From Bugula neritina (taxonomy: Eukaryota; Bryozoa; Gymnolaemata; Cheilostomatida; Bugulidae), in the NCBI GenBank assembly GCA_964035545.1, contig OZ037768.1, forward strand, positions 22,966,819-23,030,818: a stretch of 64,000 nt of DNA. Direction: 5' to 3'. Shown piece by piece: positions 37,101 through 50,022 of the stretch; positions within the stretch are counted from its first letter, which is position 1, and each line of letters begins with the position of its first letter. A program made the position numbers and the translations under genes. The notes below the pieces were generated by a model. It did no database searches. It was not told where the DNA came from and saw nothing but the letters and a program-made list of their open reading frames with translations.

Positions 37101-40100
37101 CAATGCATTTACCTCTTCAGGCTGATCATTGAGTAGATTCACCAAGAGGTCAATTGCTTTTAGTTCTTGAAATTTCTGTACATTCTCGGCGCTGATAGCA
37201 CACTTCCAAATGGCTCCAGTAGCAGCTGCTAGGAGTTCCTTGTTGTCCACATTGTTGAGCAAGTTCACTAATGGGTACAGACCGCCATATTGTTTCACCA
37301 AGTCTCGGGTTTCTTTTTCTTCCGCACACTAAACAGCAATATTGAGGTTTAAAGATAATCATGTTTAAAGACAAATTTCTAGAGACGCGGACATTAATTG
37401 TATTAGTGTCGAGAAGTTAATAGAGTCTATATTATATCGCAGATATTATATCTCAGAAGTCAAAGTTCTGTAAACTTTTTAATTTTAGAAACACTATTTC
37501 AAATTTATTAAGAGTTAATAATCAAATTTTTGACTATATTTAATACAAAACAAAAAAATTATACATTAAGTCTACCTTAAATATGGCGCTAGCACAGTGC
37601 ATCTGTAACTCAGCATTTTCTGACTTGAGGTTAGTTACTAAGTCTTCTATCATCCCTTCTGTCCGGATGGCTAGACGGTAACTAGGTTCTGAGGCGCACT
37701 CCTGGAGAGTGCCCACCACCGGCACCAGCATACTTTCATGTGTGGACTTGAGCAGCCTGGCCAGTAGAGGTATGGCCCCGGCTTTTCTCATCGCCTGAGG
37801 AAGGTTTCACATGCTACTACAGTGTTTCAAACCGGGATACATTTTAAATTTCTTTTTTTTGTGGATTATTGGAGGAAAATGCAAGCACTATCTAAGGGGT
37901 GACTACATTGCTCTATTAGCTACTAGGGTTAACATGATGATCTTGTATTGTAAAACTCTTCTTCATTTATCAGTTAAACAGTTGAAATTTATCAAATCTC
38001 TTTAACATAAAAGCATTAAACTTAATTCCACAATATAGGATGGTAAAAATGTTGTATGAATACACTGTTTAAGGTAAAATGATTGCTTTCTGGTATTCTA
38101 GAATGTACTGTAAAACCCTTCTGGTTAACAGCAGTGAATCAAAACTCATTTCAATATCAACAAGTGTCTGTTGGCAGAAGAGCTTCAAACTATAGTTATG
38201 GTTGTATATTACTTCTACCCTTTCAAAGACTGCTAATTCACATTACTTTAGCCAGTAGAGAATAACTCTAAACGTTTCATACATGTTCCAACTGAACATG
38301 GGGTCACTATGAGTTACCCAGAAACCCCTGCATGATGTAGTCAGTACTAAGACTATCTCTCAGTAGATATCAGGATGTGATGCGAGTTTTTACAAGCATT
38401 TTAAAACATGAAGTGTCCTTCACTAATATACAGGGGTTGTCCTGAATAAACAGTGTTGATACTTTTCAGCTTGTGTGACCCCATAAATGTCACATACCGA
38501 GTTATTCACTGTAATTATGGTATTAGTTTACAAAGCAGTACGCAGGTAAAAATACTCTAGATACTAGAGCATTGCTGAAAAATTTACCTGCTTGTTCTTC
38601 GTGCTTTTACTGCAACTCCACAGAGCCAGAGCACCACACCTGGCTACTTCTACATCCATCTCATGTTCTGGGGTGCTTGCTGTGCTTAGGGGAGCGCAGT
38701 CTAACAGCCCCACCTGTAAGTAGAAAATATAAGAAAACCAGTCTAATTTTTTGTTAAAATAACGAGTTCAAATTTAGCGAATTACAAATTTTTTTATCAA
38801 AATAATGTAAAATTTACTAACTAATTGAATTCTGTAAATTATATTTATATTGACTTCACACTAATTCACGGCCTACCAGCTTCCTGATGCCGCCATGTTG
38901 CCGTACGGTTCTCCTTGCTCGTCTGAACTTGGCCACGTTGGCGATTGTCTCAGCGGACAGAGCCTTCAGCTGCTTGTTGGGATCTCTCAGGATCTTCACC
39001 ATCGTCTGCAGCCCTCCGAGATCCGCGATGGCTTTGCGGATCTGAGCATTCTTGGAGATGTACTTGAGGATGTTCAGAGCTCCGATCTAATAGTAAACAG
39101 TGTATAGTCTACTAAAGTGAGTAGTTGTTGTTCAGTATATAGTGTGATCAGTTGTATAGTTGTAGATATTGAAATGTTTAGTTTATTATAGACTAATTTT
39201 CATATTTCTGTGTTGTCACCTCTGCTTTTTCAAATGCACTCAGTTAGAAACATAATGATGGTTACTAAAAAGTAAAAATAAAATAGACTTGGAACCTACT
39301 TTGCATTTGATGTCTTCAGTGTCGAGAAGGTTGATGAGAACTTCCAACCCTCCCACATCTCTGATGGCCAGCTGAATAGTTTCCTGGTTAAGATTGAAGT
39401 CTCTCATTGCACACAGTGCTATGATGGTCGCTGTTTGGTTTCCTCCCTGAAGACATTTGGTCACAATTTTATTGACAAACTTTTAATCTTTGAAAAATAT
39501 AATTCGATAATTAAATTTCTAATGTCAGTAAAAGTGAGCTCTAACTTTAATAGCTGTGTTTCACCTCTAATTTTACTAGTTACTGTTTCATCTCTGACTT
39601 TACTAGTTACTGTTTCAGCTCTAAATTTAGTAACTACTGTTTCACCTCTAACTTTGCTAGTTACTGTTTCATCTCTGACTTTATTAGTTAACATTTCAGC
39701 TCTAAATTTATTAGTTATTGTTCCAGCTCTAGTCATTGAGAATGTTCTGTTACCTTCAAATATTTGACGAGTTTCTGTATTTGCCAGTAATCAGACGGCA
39801 GATCAGAGCCGGCATCCTGTCGTCTCTCGAGTACTTCCTCTTCCTCCTCCGACTCGGAAGAACTCTCACTGAAGGAATCTTCTTCCTGGTACGGAGTCTT
39901 TGACTTCCCTCTACCAACAAAATCAACTCATTAACAGATGACAGGAAATTATGAATAGTTTTTATTGGGAAAGCAGTTTCTCGGTCCTTGTGTGAGCATT
40001 TCGAATCGTGTATAGAGAGTTTCTATCTCGCATATGAGAGAATATAAAGAGCCGAGGCTATTAGAAATAACTGTGTTGTAAGGGAGATGTCTACCTCTTC

Positions 40101-43100
40101 TTTTTGGTCAACAGATGGTGGGCCATGGTGCTGTAGGGGTCTACAGCTTTTATAAACCGGCGTCTGGCCACATTTAGTATGTGATACGGGAATTGAGTTG
40201 AACGCTGCGACCCAAACAAGTTAGCTATTCCACTAGTTGGTGAACTGCGTCTCTCTTTCCATCGGTTAGACTGAGCAAATGACATGAATTCTGTCTTGTG
40301 TTTAGCAAATCAGTTGGATAACTTGTGGATGTTTGTTGAAAATGATTTCCACAAAATGAGGAAATTAAAATCGCCAAATAGCACTCTTGTGAAAAAATTT
40401 GAAGTTGAGTTGTACATTGTGCTGTACTGTACGTTTTACGCGAATACAATTATTGGCTTCTTTTTACTGATGCAGGTAAAAAAATGAATACTTTTTTATT
40501 AAAATACTTCATAATGAGTAACCAGGTAATTAAATTAAAATTGATTTAAAAATTTGATGTCTTTTCTAAAACTTTAATCTAGAGCATTGGAACAAAATTT
40601 AAAACTAATTTATTTCAAGTAATTGGGGTGGGAAGTTAGTATTCTTTATTTTATTATAATGTGTGTTTATTACGTTATGTCATCGGCTTGTTTAGTATAA
40701 TTACCTTGTTTGTAGGTGAAAATATGCCAAACGAAATTACAATGAAATGAAAACTTGAGAAGTTGAATAATCTGGATAAGAATGAACTGTAAATCAAAAT
40801 GGCTGCCGTACCTGGATGCTAGAGGTCTGCGTGGTTTTATTGCTTCTGAGCCTTTGGTTTCTGCATCAGCTTTAGCTACTACTTTTTTCTTTCTAAAGGT
40901 AAAGACATAAACTTATTTTTATGGCAGCAAAAAAATTTCTATAGATCACAGGCTAATTTTTCTATATAAACTTCTATTTGGTATACAAATGTGGTTCATA
41001 ATGTTTTGCATGCAGCATTTCAACTTTCGACTTTGTTATTAACCTATCGATAATTGAAACATAACACAATTAGCTGAAGATAAGTCTAACGATGCATTTT
41101 TGTAGCAAACATACTTTTTATCTTTCAACTTATTATGTTTATTTTAAAAATACTTACAATCTCCACAGCAAAAAAAACATGTATTTATTCACATGACATT
41201 ACAACCAGTTAAACTATGGATTTTTCTTCTAGCAGCAAAGACTGTTCATAAATAAAATTAGCATTTAACATGACTTTTAACCTTTCTTTATGTATTAGCA
41301 TTTAATTAACACCATTTAACCCTTCTTTGTGTACATAATACAACTAAATGTAGTAACTAGATAGAACAAAATAATATAATGAATAAATACAGCTAGTATA
41401 TATATAATCATGAATATTACTTGTCAGCTTTGGGGCTCTCTTCTATCCACTTTAAAGTTGGTTCCAAATGCTTCTTGGTTTCTTTACGGCCCTTGTTTCT
41501 CTGTTCCTCATCTTCTTTTCTCCTCAACTCTCGCTCTTTCTCACGCTCAGCCTCATTGGCGTTAGCATCATCTTTACGGGATTCAATCATTGTCACATCC
41601 TATTGAATGTGCAGCATTTTTATATTATTTACATTATGTATATACAAATATGAAACATGTATGATAATATACTTATAAAAATATATACTAAATACTATAT
41701 TATTATATCACACTATAATATTTATAAAGTTATATAATATATGATTCAAACAGGCTATATAATATGTTATATTATGCTGTTATAATATAGCTATAATAAT
41801 ATATTACACTAAACCTTTCTTTTTTCATACTATGTTATCATATATTTTAATAAATAATTTATATGACCTATATCACTACACATCTCTTACCACACAGTGT
41901 GTATGAAATAGACCAATGTTATAGTTATGTAACTGTACAAATTTTGTATGCTGAAATGGAAACACCACAAATCATAGATTTAAACTCTATTTGAAAAAAT
42001 TGCAGCTATAAATACTACACTATAAATACTACAAACCCAAAGCTAAGAAAATGTGATCTAGCAAATATAATAAGTTGAAGAGATCAAATGTTGTGTAGAA
42101 TATAAAGATTAACTTAAATATGCCATCAAGTCTAGTGGAGAGAATAAGTAAGTTAGTAATAACTTGACTGCAACAATTTTTCTGCTTTTCTTAGACTTAG
42201 AGCAGAGAAACCAAACTTATGCACTCAATGAAAAAAATCTACAATTTAAGGCAAATGAAGCATTGGGAAATATCCAAAAGCCTATACTCTAGGAAGAATG
42301 TCAAATAAGCCACAAAATTTTTGATTTTCTACAAAATTGCATATAAAACAAAAAATTTCTCTATTATCGCTGCCAAAAGCAAAATTTGCCACTAAAGTAC
42401 ATAAAATTAAGAAATTTGAATTATATGCTGGAATATTTTTAGAATAAATGAATAGCAGCGAAGTAGGATTTTACAGTAAAATTAATCCAGCTTATATCTA
42501 AATGAACTAAAACAAAACTTGGAAAAAACTGACAAAGCAAAATCGAATATGGGAAACTACTTGTGGGAAATCTAGCAAATCTATATGGAAAAACTAACGA
42601 CTATATTCTAGGAAAAGGCAAAAAAGAATAGTCACTTTGATAGACTTACACTCGCAGCTTTGTGTTGCTTCCTGCTCTCTAAAGGCTAGAAAATAGTTAA
42701 ATTAAATTTACAAACTCCTTGTACTGTGTTAATGCTAACTACTTCTACTAAATACAAATGAACAAAAGAACTTCATTATTATATCAATAATCTAAAGGAT
42801 TAATTTCAAATTGCACCGATCAATAACCAATAATTTAAGCTGAATTTACTGCTAACCTATGACACTCCTTAAGTTTTTTCTTATTAAATATTCAAGTGAG
42901 TTTAAGAGTTCTTGAATTTAAAAATGTATGGTTGAGCCAATGAGCTACATTGTACTATAGATCTTTCTTTATCTTCAAATACACTGAAGAATATATAATT
43001 AGTATTATAAGCATTTGAAACATTCATAATTTCTATTCTTAAGAAAATTCAATACTGCTTGCTACTAGCATTTCACACATAAACACTTGTAGACTAAAAA

Positions 43101-46100
43101 CTTTTTTGACACATTAAATTTGAAAAAGTACCAATTACAATTTCACAAAATATTTGACTTTTAAACCATCTATATACTCTATAGCAGAGAATTGGCTATA
43201 GGTACATAGACTAGAAAAGTAGACAAAAGGATTGAAAATCTGTAACTCCGTCATGTACCACATGCACTAGTTGTTGATTCGTCATACATCACACATTCCC
43301 TGCGTTTACTTGACTTCTATTTTCAAATACTCAATAATTTGTTAATTATACATTATATAGCAGACGATTAAATATTTAAAAGTGAAGATATTTTTCTGTG
43401 CTTCGTTATTTTAAATAATAAACTATATTTTAATTATTTGATGATTACAAATAATATATTACATTACATTGTATAATTATTATATTTAAAGAGAATTGCC
43501 ATACAAAATAATTACGATTGATCATTATAATTGTTGAAATCGATGTTGGTAACGAAACCACACACATAACTAATCTTCAAACAAAGAAAAAAAATTATTA
43601 ATAGATAGCTAATAAAAATAAGTATAAATTGGAAGTTCAACAACTAACACCATTCAGTAATAGAAGGATATAAGTGCCATGCCCTTTCACTTAACCGATG
43701 GTCGAGTTTTTGTATAACGATCTTTAAATAATATGTTATGTCACGATTATGAATTATGAGTAGATTACAACTTTTTGTTCAACAGTTTTTTTAGAGGAAG
43801 TGCTTGTAGAGCATGGCACTTTTACAACCATTTAGAATATTTCATCGATGAATAAAGATTGTGCTTTTCAATTTTAAGCTATTGACAATTTGTTTAAAAA
43901 TACACCATGATAGTGATAAAACGAATGTCTGCAAGTGTTATTGGTGGGAAAGGGCATGGCTTTATTTTCTCCTTCCATTAACTGTTTGTGGTTTGACGTT
44001 GCCTTTCCAACTCTTTTGTTTCTTGTTTTTGGTAATAGACAAATGGTCCCACGACTGAAAGACACATGCGGTGAAAGAAAGTTAGATACTGTGAGATAAA
44101 TGAGGAATTATACTACATTCACTTATACTAAGCGTTAACATGTACGACTTTCATAGACTGTATAAGTTGCCTTCTCTTTTTGTCAAATTGTGTTGTGTTT
44201 CTAGGTAAACTCGAAAATGTCTTAGATGAGAACAATATTACTAGAAATTAATAGCTATATTAGAGAGAAGACAACCACTAAAACATTAAAATATATTGTT
44301 ATAATCATGAACACCTGTGTTAGTGTACAGGATTAGTACAGAATTAGTAGAATAACTACTCTATCAAACAATTACTGGATTTTTCTATATAAAAATTGTT
44401 GCTAACAATAGTATTACATATGCTCACGAAACACACAGAGACAGTGTTGTATAGTAACAATAACATATTTAGAGTCTGAGTTCTTTAACCAGCACAAGTG
44501 ACGATGGCTACATTATATATCCTTCAAGTTCACTTAAAACTATTATAATTCCTTTGGGAAATCATATACTAGAATTTCAAATTTGGTTCTAAAGACAGCC
44601 TTTTTGACTTTGAGATTATATTTGACTTGTGGGATTTCATCATTGAAAGTTAAAGTTCATCGTAACCATAAGAGAAAAAAATGCGTTCCCACCTGATACT
44701 AATATAGTTAATTGTGTAGATATAGACTGCCAACTGCAGTTAATTCGAGTTTGGGTCTGTTGACTACACAAACACATGCTCACTGTGTTGGTAAAGAACT
44801 CAGACTAGAAAAAGTGAAGAGAAAACTCAAGTGACTCACCAAATAAGTTATTAATCAGCAGAACTGCATACGTATGCACATTAGGTACGTATGTTGGCCA
44901 GAGCATGCAACGTACGTATGTATGCACAGCAAGCAGATTGAGAGAAAGAATTGGTTAGTAGAATAAGTGGTGAAAGGTGTAAGAAGCTAGGCCAAGGACA
45001 CGCAGACAGCAGCAAATCTGTGAATTTCAGCAGCAGAAAGCCTTGTCTAATATAAATTTGTATTTCAATAAATGTACATTAATATATAACACATTAAGTT
45101 ATTGTTGTCACACATTGCGGTACACTCTGTATTACATTCCAATATAAATTGAAATGTAGAAATAATAACTAATATATATTAGGAGTTGTCCAACCCTGAT
45201 TAGTTAGAAATAGTTACTAAATTTGCCTCTCAAACAAAAAATAAATATCTGAGAGACAAATTAAGAGAACCAAAACATCACACTGCTTTCTCTCTTATTT
45301 ACCATGTGATAATTTAGAACGCAGTTCATTTAATTTTGTCTAATTTCATTCAGATATGATTTTATTAGATAAACTAACTAAAACGTTTTCAATATACAAC
45401 TGAAAAATACAAAAAGTGATTTCAAATTTTGAACTATTAAATTATCCGAATAAAGTAAATGCACCGTCTGCAAACTGCTTAAACTAGGTAAGATATTAAA
45501 TACCTGTCGCACAATGAGCTCTGCGAACTTTGCACTTTTAGTTTTTAATAGTTCCACCAGATTAGAATTGACCTCTCCAGCTGGTTCATAATCAAGGTCA
45601 CTCTTTTCTTTCACCCAGCCCTACATTTAGCCAATTACAAAAGGTTGTTTAAATTTGCTATTTGATGGAAATCAACACAGAGTATATGATTTGTCCTCGA
45701 ATGTATTTCAGAGTTTATGCTGCTAAATAATATACTGATGTATACACAACATGCTATGATATTCAATTATAGTTTTGACAAACAAAAAATTATTTGAATT
45801 AAATTTAAAGATGGTTAATATAAAAATGAGAAATAACATAATGAAATAATGTTTATTTGAAAAAATTGAATTAGATAAGTAGTGTGATAGATTAGTATTA
45901 TATTGTATGTAAATTCACCACCAGAACTGTAGTATAATCAGACAATGCTATGCAAGTTTTCAAGGTAAAACTATCAACAGCTTTCAGCTAAATAGCTAAT
46001 GTTTCATAAATATACTGATTATACTCTCTGTATTATTCATGTATTGTAACATGTTCTGTGCCCAATAAAGCATTATTGGCATGATTCTACAAACACTATG

Positions 46101-48823
46101 TGTATTATAATTTATATCTTGTTATGACTTATAGAACCAAACTAGTTGTAGTATACTACTAGCACTATGATAATTAAATTCGATTTTCGATTTTCAGTTC
46201 TATTGGATAATTATTTTTTCTATATGCTTAACATTTATTTAATGCCCTTTACGTAAATAATTGAAGGGTTTAATCTAAATACTTTAAAATTTAATCTATA
46301 TGACGCAAAACTAGAATTCCTATACATTTGAGAAATATCACATATTGGGTCACCTTGTTAACGAAATATCCAGTAGTGCTGGCAGTAATGAAAAAGGGGT
46401 CCTCGTCATGCGGCTTCACTTCAATGTAGGCGATGTCGCCCAGAACCTGTCTCCACGGAGGGGATCTGCAGTGGTTCTGGAACTTGTGGTCGGTTGTGAA
46501 AGAGATCTCTTCCAACACATGGACGTCTTCATCTTCCCCACAAAACTCTTTGATCAGATCCACGTCTTCTTCAACAAGAGACGGAGTCAGTCTGATTGTT
46601 CTGAAACAATAAAAAAATAATTAGTAATCAAATTAAATACAAAACTAAAAAGTACATCTAAATTACTGGTCTGCAAGGCTCATTAGTCCAAATTAAAGTA
46701 TAATCCAGGTGTATGTTGCTACAGCAGCTGTTTGAAATCTGAATCTGGCTACAGTACTTTAATGAATTTTCAATAAAAAATTAATTACTATAGTGTCTTC
46801 AGTAATTATAAATCAAAGAGTGTAATTACTTTAAATAAATAATTTAATTATTCAAAAAACTTGATAATATAAACTCTGTTTTAAAATATGCATCATTTTT
46901 AGAATTTAACCAAAAAAATGTTTGAAAAAACCTAACCTATTTTCAGTTTATCTTTTCAAGTTGACAAAATGTCTGCAAGTACTTTTTACAGCATTAAAAA
47001 GATTTAATATTTTTCATATTGAGAACACAATTACTATTTATATCTATTAGACGGTGTGCATACGTTGACATGGCTTCAGCGTAGGACTGAAGTAAATCTG
47101 CATCTTGTTTTTGAATATGCATCACTAATTTAAGAGTTAGCCTCTTTTGCTCTGCTTCTTCCTCAGAGTCGCCCTCCTTCATAATTTCTTGCATATATCT
47201 ATACGTTGACAAATCTTCTCCCTTCACAGAGGAGAACCGATCTCCAGCTATCACGGCAGTTGGGTCAGGATTGGCTGTAAATATGAAATGTGATTGCAAA
47301 TGACGCCTGCTGTACTAAACTCAAACTGATACACTCTAGCTTAAACTGATACACTCTAACTCAATATCTTACAGTTAGTAATTTTATCAAATTTAACAAA
47401 TTTCAGTGAGTTAACAATTTGGCATAAAAAAAGAAAATGTATTTTTTCTATATGCATGGCAACATAAGAAAGTATTGAAATGCAGTTTTTTGTTCAAGTT
47501 ATTATCAAAGACAAATTATGATGCTTCACTTAGTTTACCAAATACAGAAAAATGTTGCAATCATATTTAAGTAAACTATGCTTATAGTTGGTAGTTATGC
47601 TTGGTTCATAATTCATATAGCTGTAAAACATTTCTAAAGGCAACAATTGCACTATTTGACGTCTGCAAATTTAACTCTCTGACAACGAGTGATATGCATC
47701 GAAACGGAACCTTAATTTGTAACTTTTTAAAACTTTTTTACAACAATTTCAAACCATTGATTTAGCAGATGATCAGTTTTTAAAACTGTTTATAATCGCG
47801 TGTCATCAGGTGCCATTTGCGTCAAGTATTATACGTATATAAAAGTCGCTTTTATTAACCATTATATGGTAAGTGTACGTTGCTATATATATATTACTAA
47901 GTGTTTGGTAAGTGTAGTTCTGCGTATTTATTTATAAAATTGCCAACCTTCTAAACAAGCTCGCGTCTCATCAAGTCTTCTGTCTTTAGCAATGTTAAGA
48001 ACTTGGACAATGGCTGCCACTGTCTGTACGCTCATCTTATACAGACCATCAGAGTCCTTATGGAGACGAATACATGGTGTGTTTTCCTTGCCAATAGTTT
48101 CTGTTGAAACCATGTCATCACCTCTACAAATGACATGCTTTGTGATATAAGGCTATGCTCAGCAAATGAGTGCAACACTTTCGATTCTAAAATTTCTCAC
48201 CCATTTAGTCTGGGACTTTTTAGCATAAAATTCTAAAGAACTTTAAGCTGTTAAAAACTTATTATAAAAAACTTGAAGCAAAAAAATTACTCAGGTTATA
48301 GAGTTTTATTATTGATATATATGTTAGAAAAAATTAGCAGATAAAGTGAAATAATTGTCATTATATATAAAAAATTTGATAAAAAATAAATTGCTATTAG
48401 CATAGTTGATAGTTGAAATGGTTTATAAAGTATAGACTAAATAATAATATAAAATGAATCTCTATAAATTTAATACTAACAAAATACTTTATACAGCTAT
48501 TAATTTATTACTAATTAAACCTAATAACTAATAAACTGTGTATCACTAATAATTTAATACTAATTACTAATGACTATTAACCAATAAACTATGTACCTCT
48601 GTTCAAAAGCTCCTCCACTAAAGTCTTCAATTTTCAATGATGTAGACCAAGTCATTGTGCTTTTAAATTTGAGCTTTGATTCTTCAGGATGTGCCCCGGC
48701 ATAGCTAGTTACCCAATCTATAACTTTGTTGAGTAAATTTTCATTTATCGCATTGAATGGGATTCTAGAAGCACCATCTGCTGCTGATGTGCCTTTCCTG
48801 GCTCTACTTATTGTTAACCCCAT
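34187..48823 (-). CDS. ODAD2: Outer dynein arm docking complex subunit 2 (armadillo repeats)
   Basis: ODAD2 (ARMC4) anchors outer dynein arms to axonemal microtubules in motile cilia. Nineteen minus-strand exons: 48823-48597, 48123-47948, 47274-47064, 46600-46354, 45620-45504, 42685-42650, 41599-41421, 40892-40812, 40270-40095, 39910-39754, 39446-39300, 39086-38877, 38713-38588, 37794-37576, 37328-37113, 35422-35241, 35079-34965, 34856-34668, 34522-34187. The N-terminus [11 protein letters not shown] and blocks such as [22 protein letters not shown] match human ARMC4. A charged Lys/Glu-rich linker follows, then [20 protein letters not shown] and about a dozen armadillo repeats ending in [20 protein letters not shown]. 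The model is about 1,115 residues (human 1,044). The exon 8 to exon 9 junction does not close in phase (2 nt left over), so a small exon is missing or exon 9 is wrongly bounded. All others agree. Confidence 0.94.
38299..38483. repeat. Nested short inverted repeats in ODAD2 intron
   Basis: tggggtcac at 38299-38307 pairs with gtgacccca at 38475-38483, and aacccctg at 38323-38330 pairs with caggggtt at 38431-38438. The order is symmetrical, so the 185-bp segment could be a decayed foldback or DNA-transposon remnant. No target duplication is visible. Confidence 0.45.
39557..39735. repeat. 27-bp minisatellite in ODAD2 intron 10
   Basis: About six copies of a unit like tactagttactgtttcatc plus tctgactt occupy most of the intron 39447-39753. 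As with the other arrays, the period is a multiple of three and the array stays open in more than one frame. Confidence 0.88.
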
Positions 48824-50022
48824 TATCAACTCTTATAACTTCTACAAAGTAAAATGGTTAAATATAAAACTTAGTCATTCACAAACTAAAATATTATGCA
48901 ATCGTGTTTGAGTAACATGAAGCATGTTAAAGTTTACAGAGTAATAAAGTTGTTACTTTTACTACTGTCAAAAAACATTAGCCTATTTTACTTTTATAAA
49001 TTATTGCACTTGTATTTTGACTTCTCTTTAGATTTTTACACGGTCGCAAACTAATGTGTGCAGTGACACATTTATTAAATCATCTTTAACAATCATTATG
49101 ACTATGATTTAAATTTAGTTTAGTCTAACGTTTTTCACAATACATTCTCATTCTGATTCTTACTTTGAACCAATATGAGTTTAAATGCTCTATGCTAAAA
49201 ACAACTCAAACTTAAAAAATATGTAAAAAAAACACCATTTACCAAATAAAAATAAAGCATAATTGTAACCTACCTTTGTACAAATGCGAAATTCCTAATA
49301 AGTTGTGTAGGTTTGTAAGTAAAACTCTTGCTCCCAATCATCAAGCACCTGCGTACTCGATGTGCCTATGAGCAGTTGCTACGAAACAAGGTCACGTGGT
49401 ATACCAACTAGAGGCCGCGATTATTTACATATTTTATTGGGAGGACTTCACTCGCAGCAAAAGGGTTTCTTATTGGATAAACCTACTGAAAAGCGATACT
49501 TCAGTGGTTGAAACTGCAAGTTGTTGATTGGCTGTTGCTATGAAGCCAAGGAATCTAAATGAGTTTTATTACTTCCAACGCACGAGAACGATAAAAAATT
49601 CTTTTAAAACCGAATGAAAACTGGTATCTAGTTTTAGAAGCATTAAACTTTGTGTTAATAGTGTTATTTATAAGCGAAACATCAAATTATCTATATGTCA
49701 AACAAAAAGTTGATCGAGCACGGCACAATAATTATTCTCCCAATAATGAAAATGCCTCTGCGTCGTCAACTTGAAATGATTATCATTATGACAGATTATG
49801 ATTAACTTCCAGTTTCTTCTACTTCTAGTTTTATAACGTTAACTATTACTATTGGTTAGTTAATAATTTACACACTATATCAGTTATATTAGTTTAAAGT
49901 TGCTGTACTTGTTAAACCAGCGTGCAAACAAATCAATATCACGATAAATATAGAGTCGATTATAACTAATATCACAATCTGAAAGTCAAGTAGAGCGTAA
50001 TTCTTATTCTTATGCTAGTGAC
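48824..50022. promoter_or_regulatory. Divergent ODAD2/desaturase upstream region
   Basis: About 1.2 kb separate two oppositely oriented start codons. The segment 49340-49560 is less AT-rich and holds an E-box CACGTG at 49393-49398, inverted CCAAT boxes (attgg) near 49437, 49473 and 49529, and gttgctacgaaac at 49375-49387. The last is a partial match to the RFX X-box expected upstream of ciliary genes. These are consensus matches by eye only. Confidence 0.4.

Noticed and set aside
39435-39767. 110-codon plus-strand ORF with VSPLTLLV repeats, and its 91-codon antisense partner
   Set aside because: Lies in an ODAD2 intron and reflects a 27-bp minisatellite.
43650-44070. Repeated gccatgccctttcac / aaagggcatggc segments in ODAD2 intron 5
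   Set aside because: Short inverted matches (about 12 bp) with no defined ends or target duplication. Too weak to call an element.
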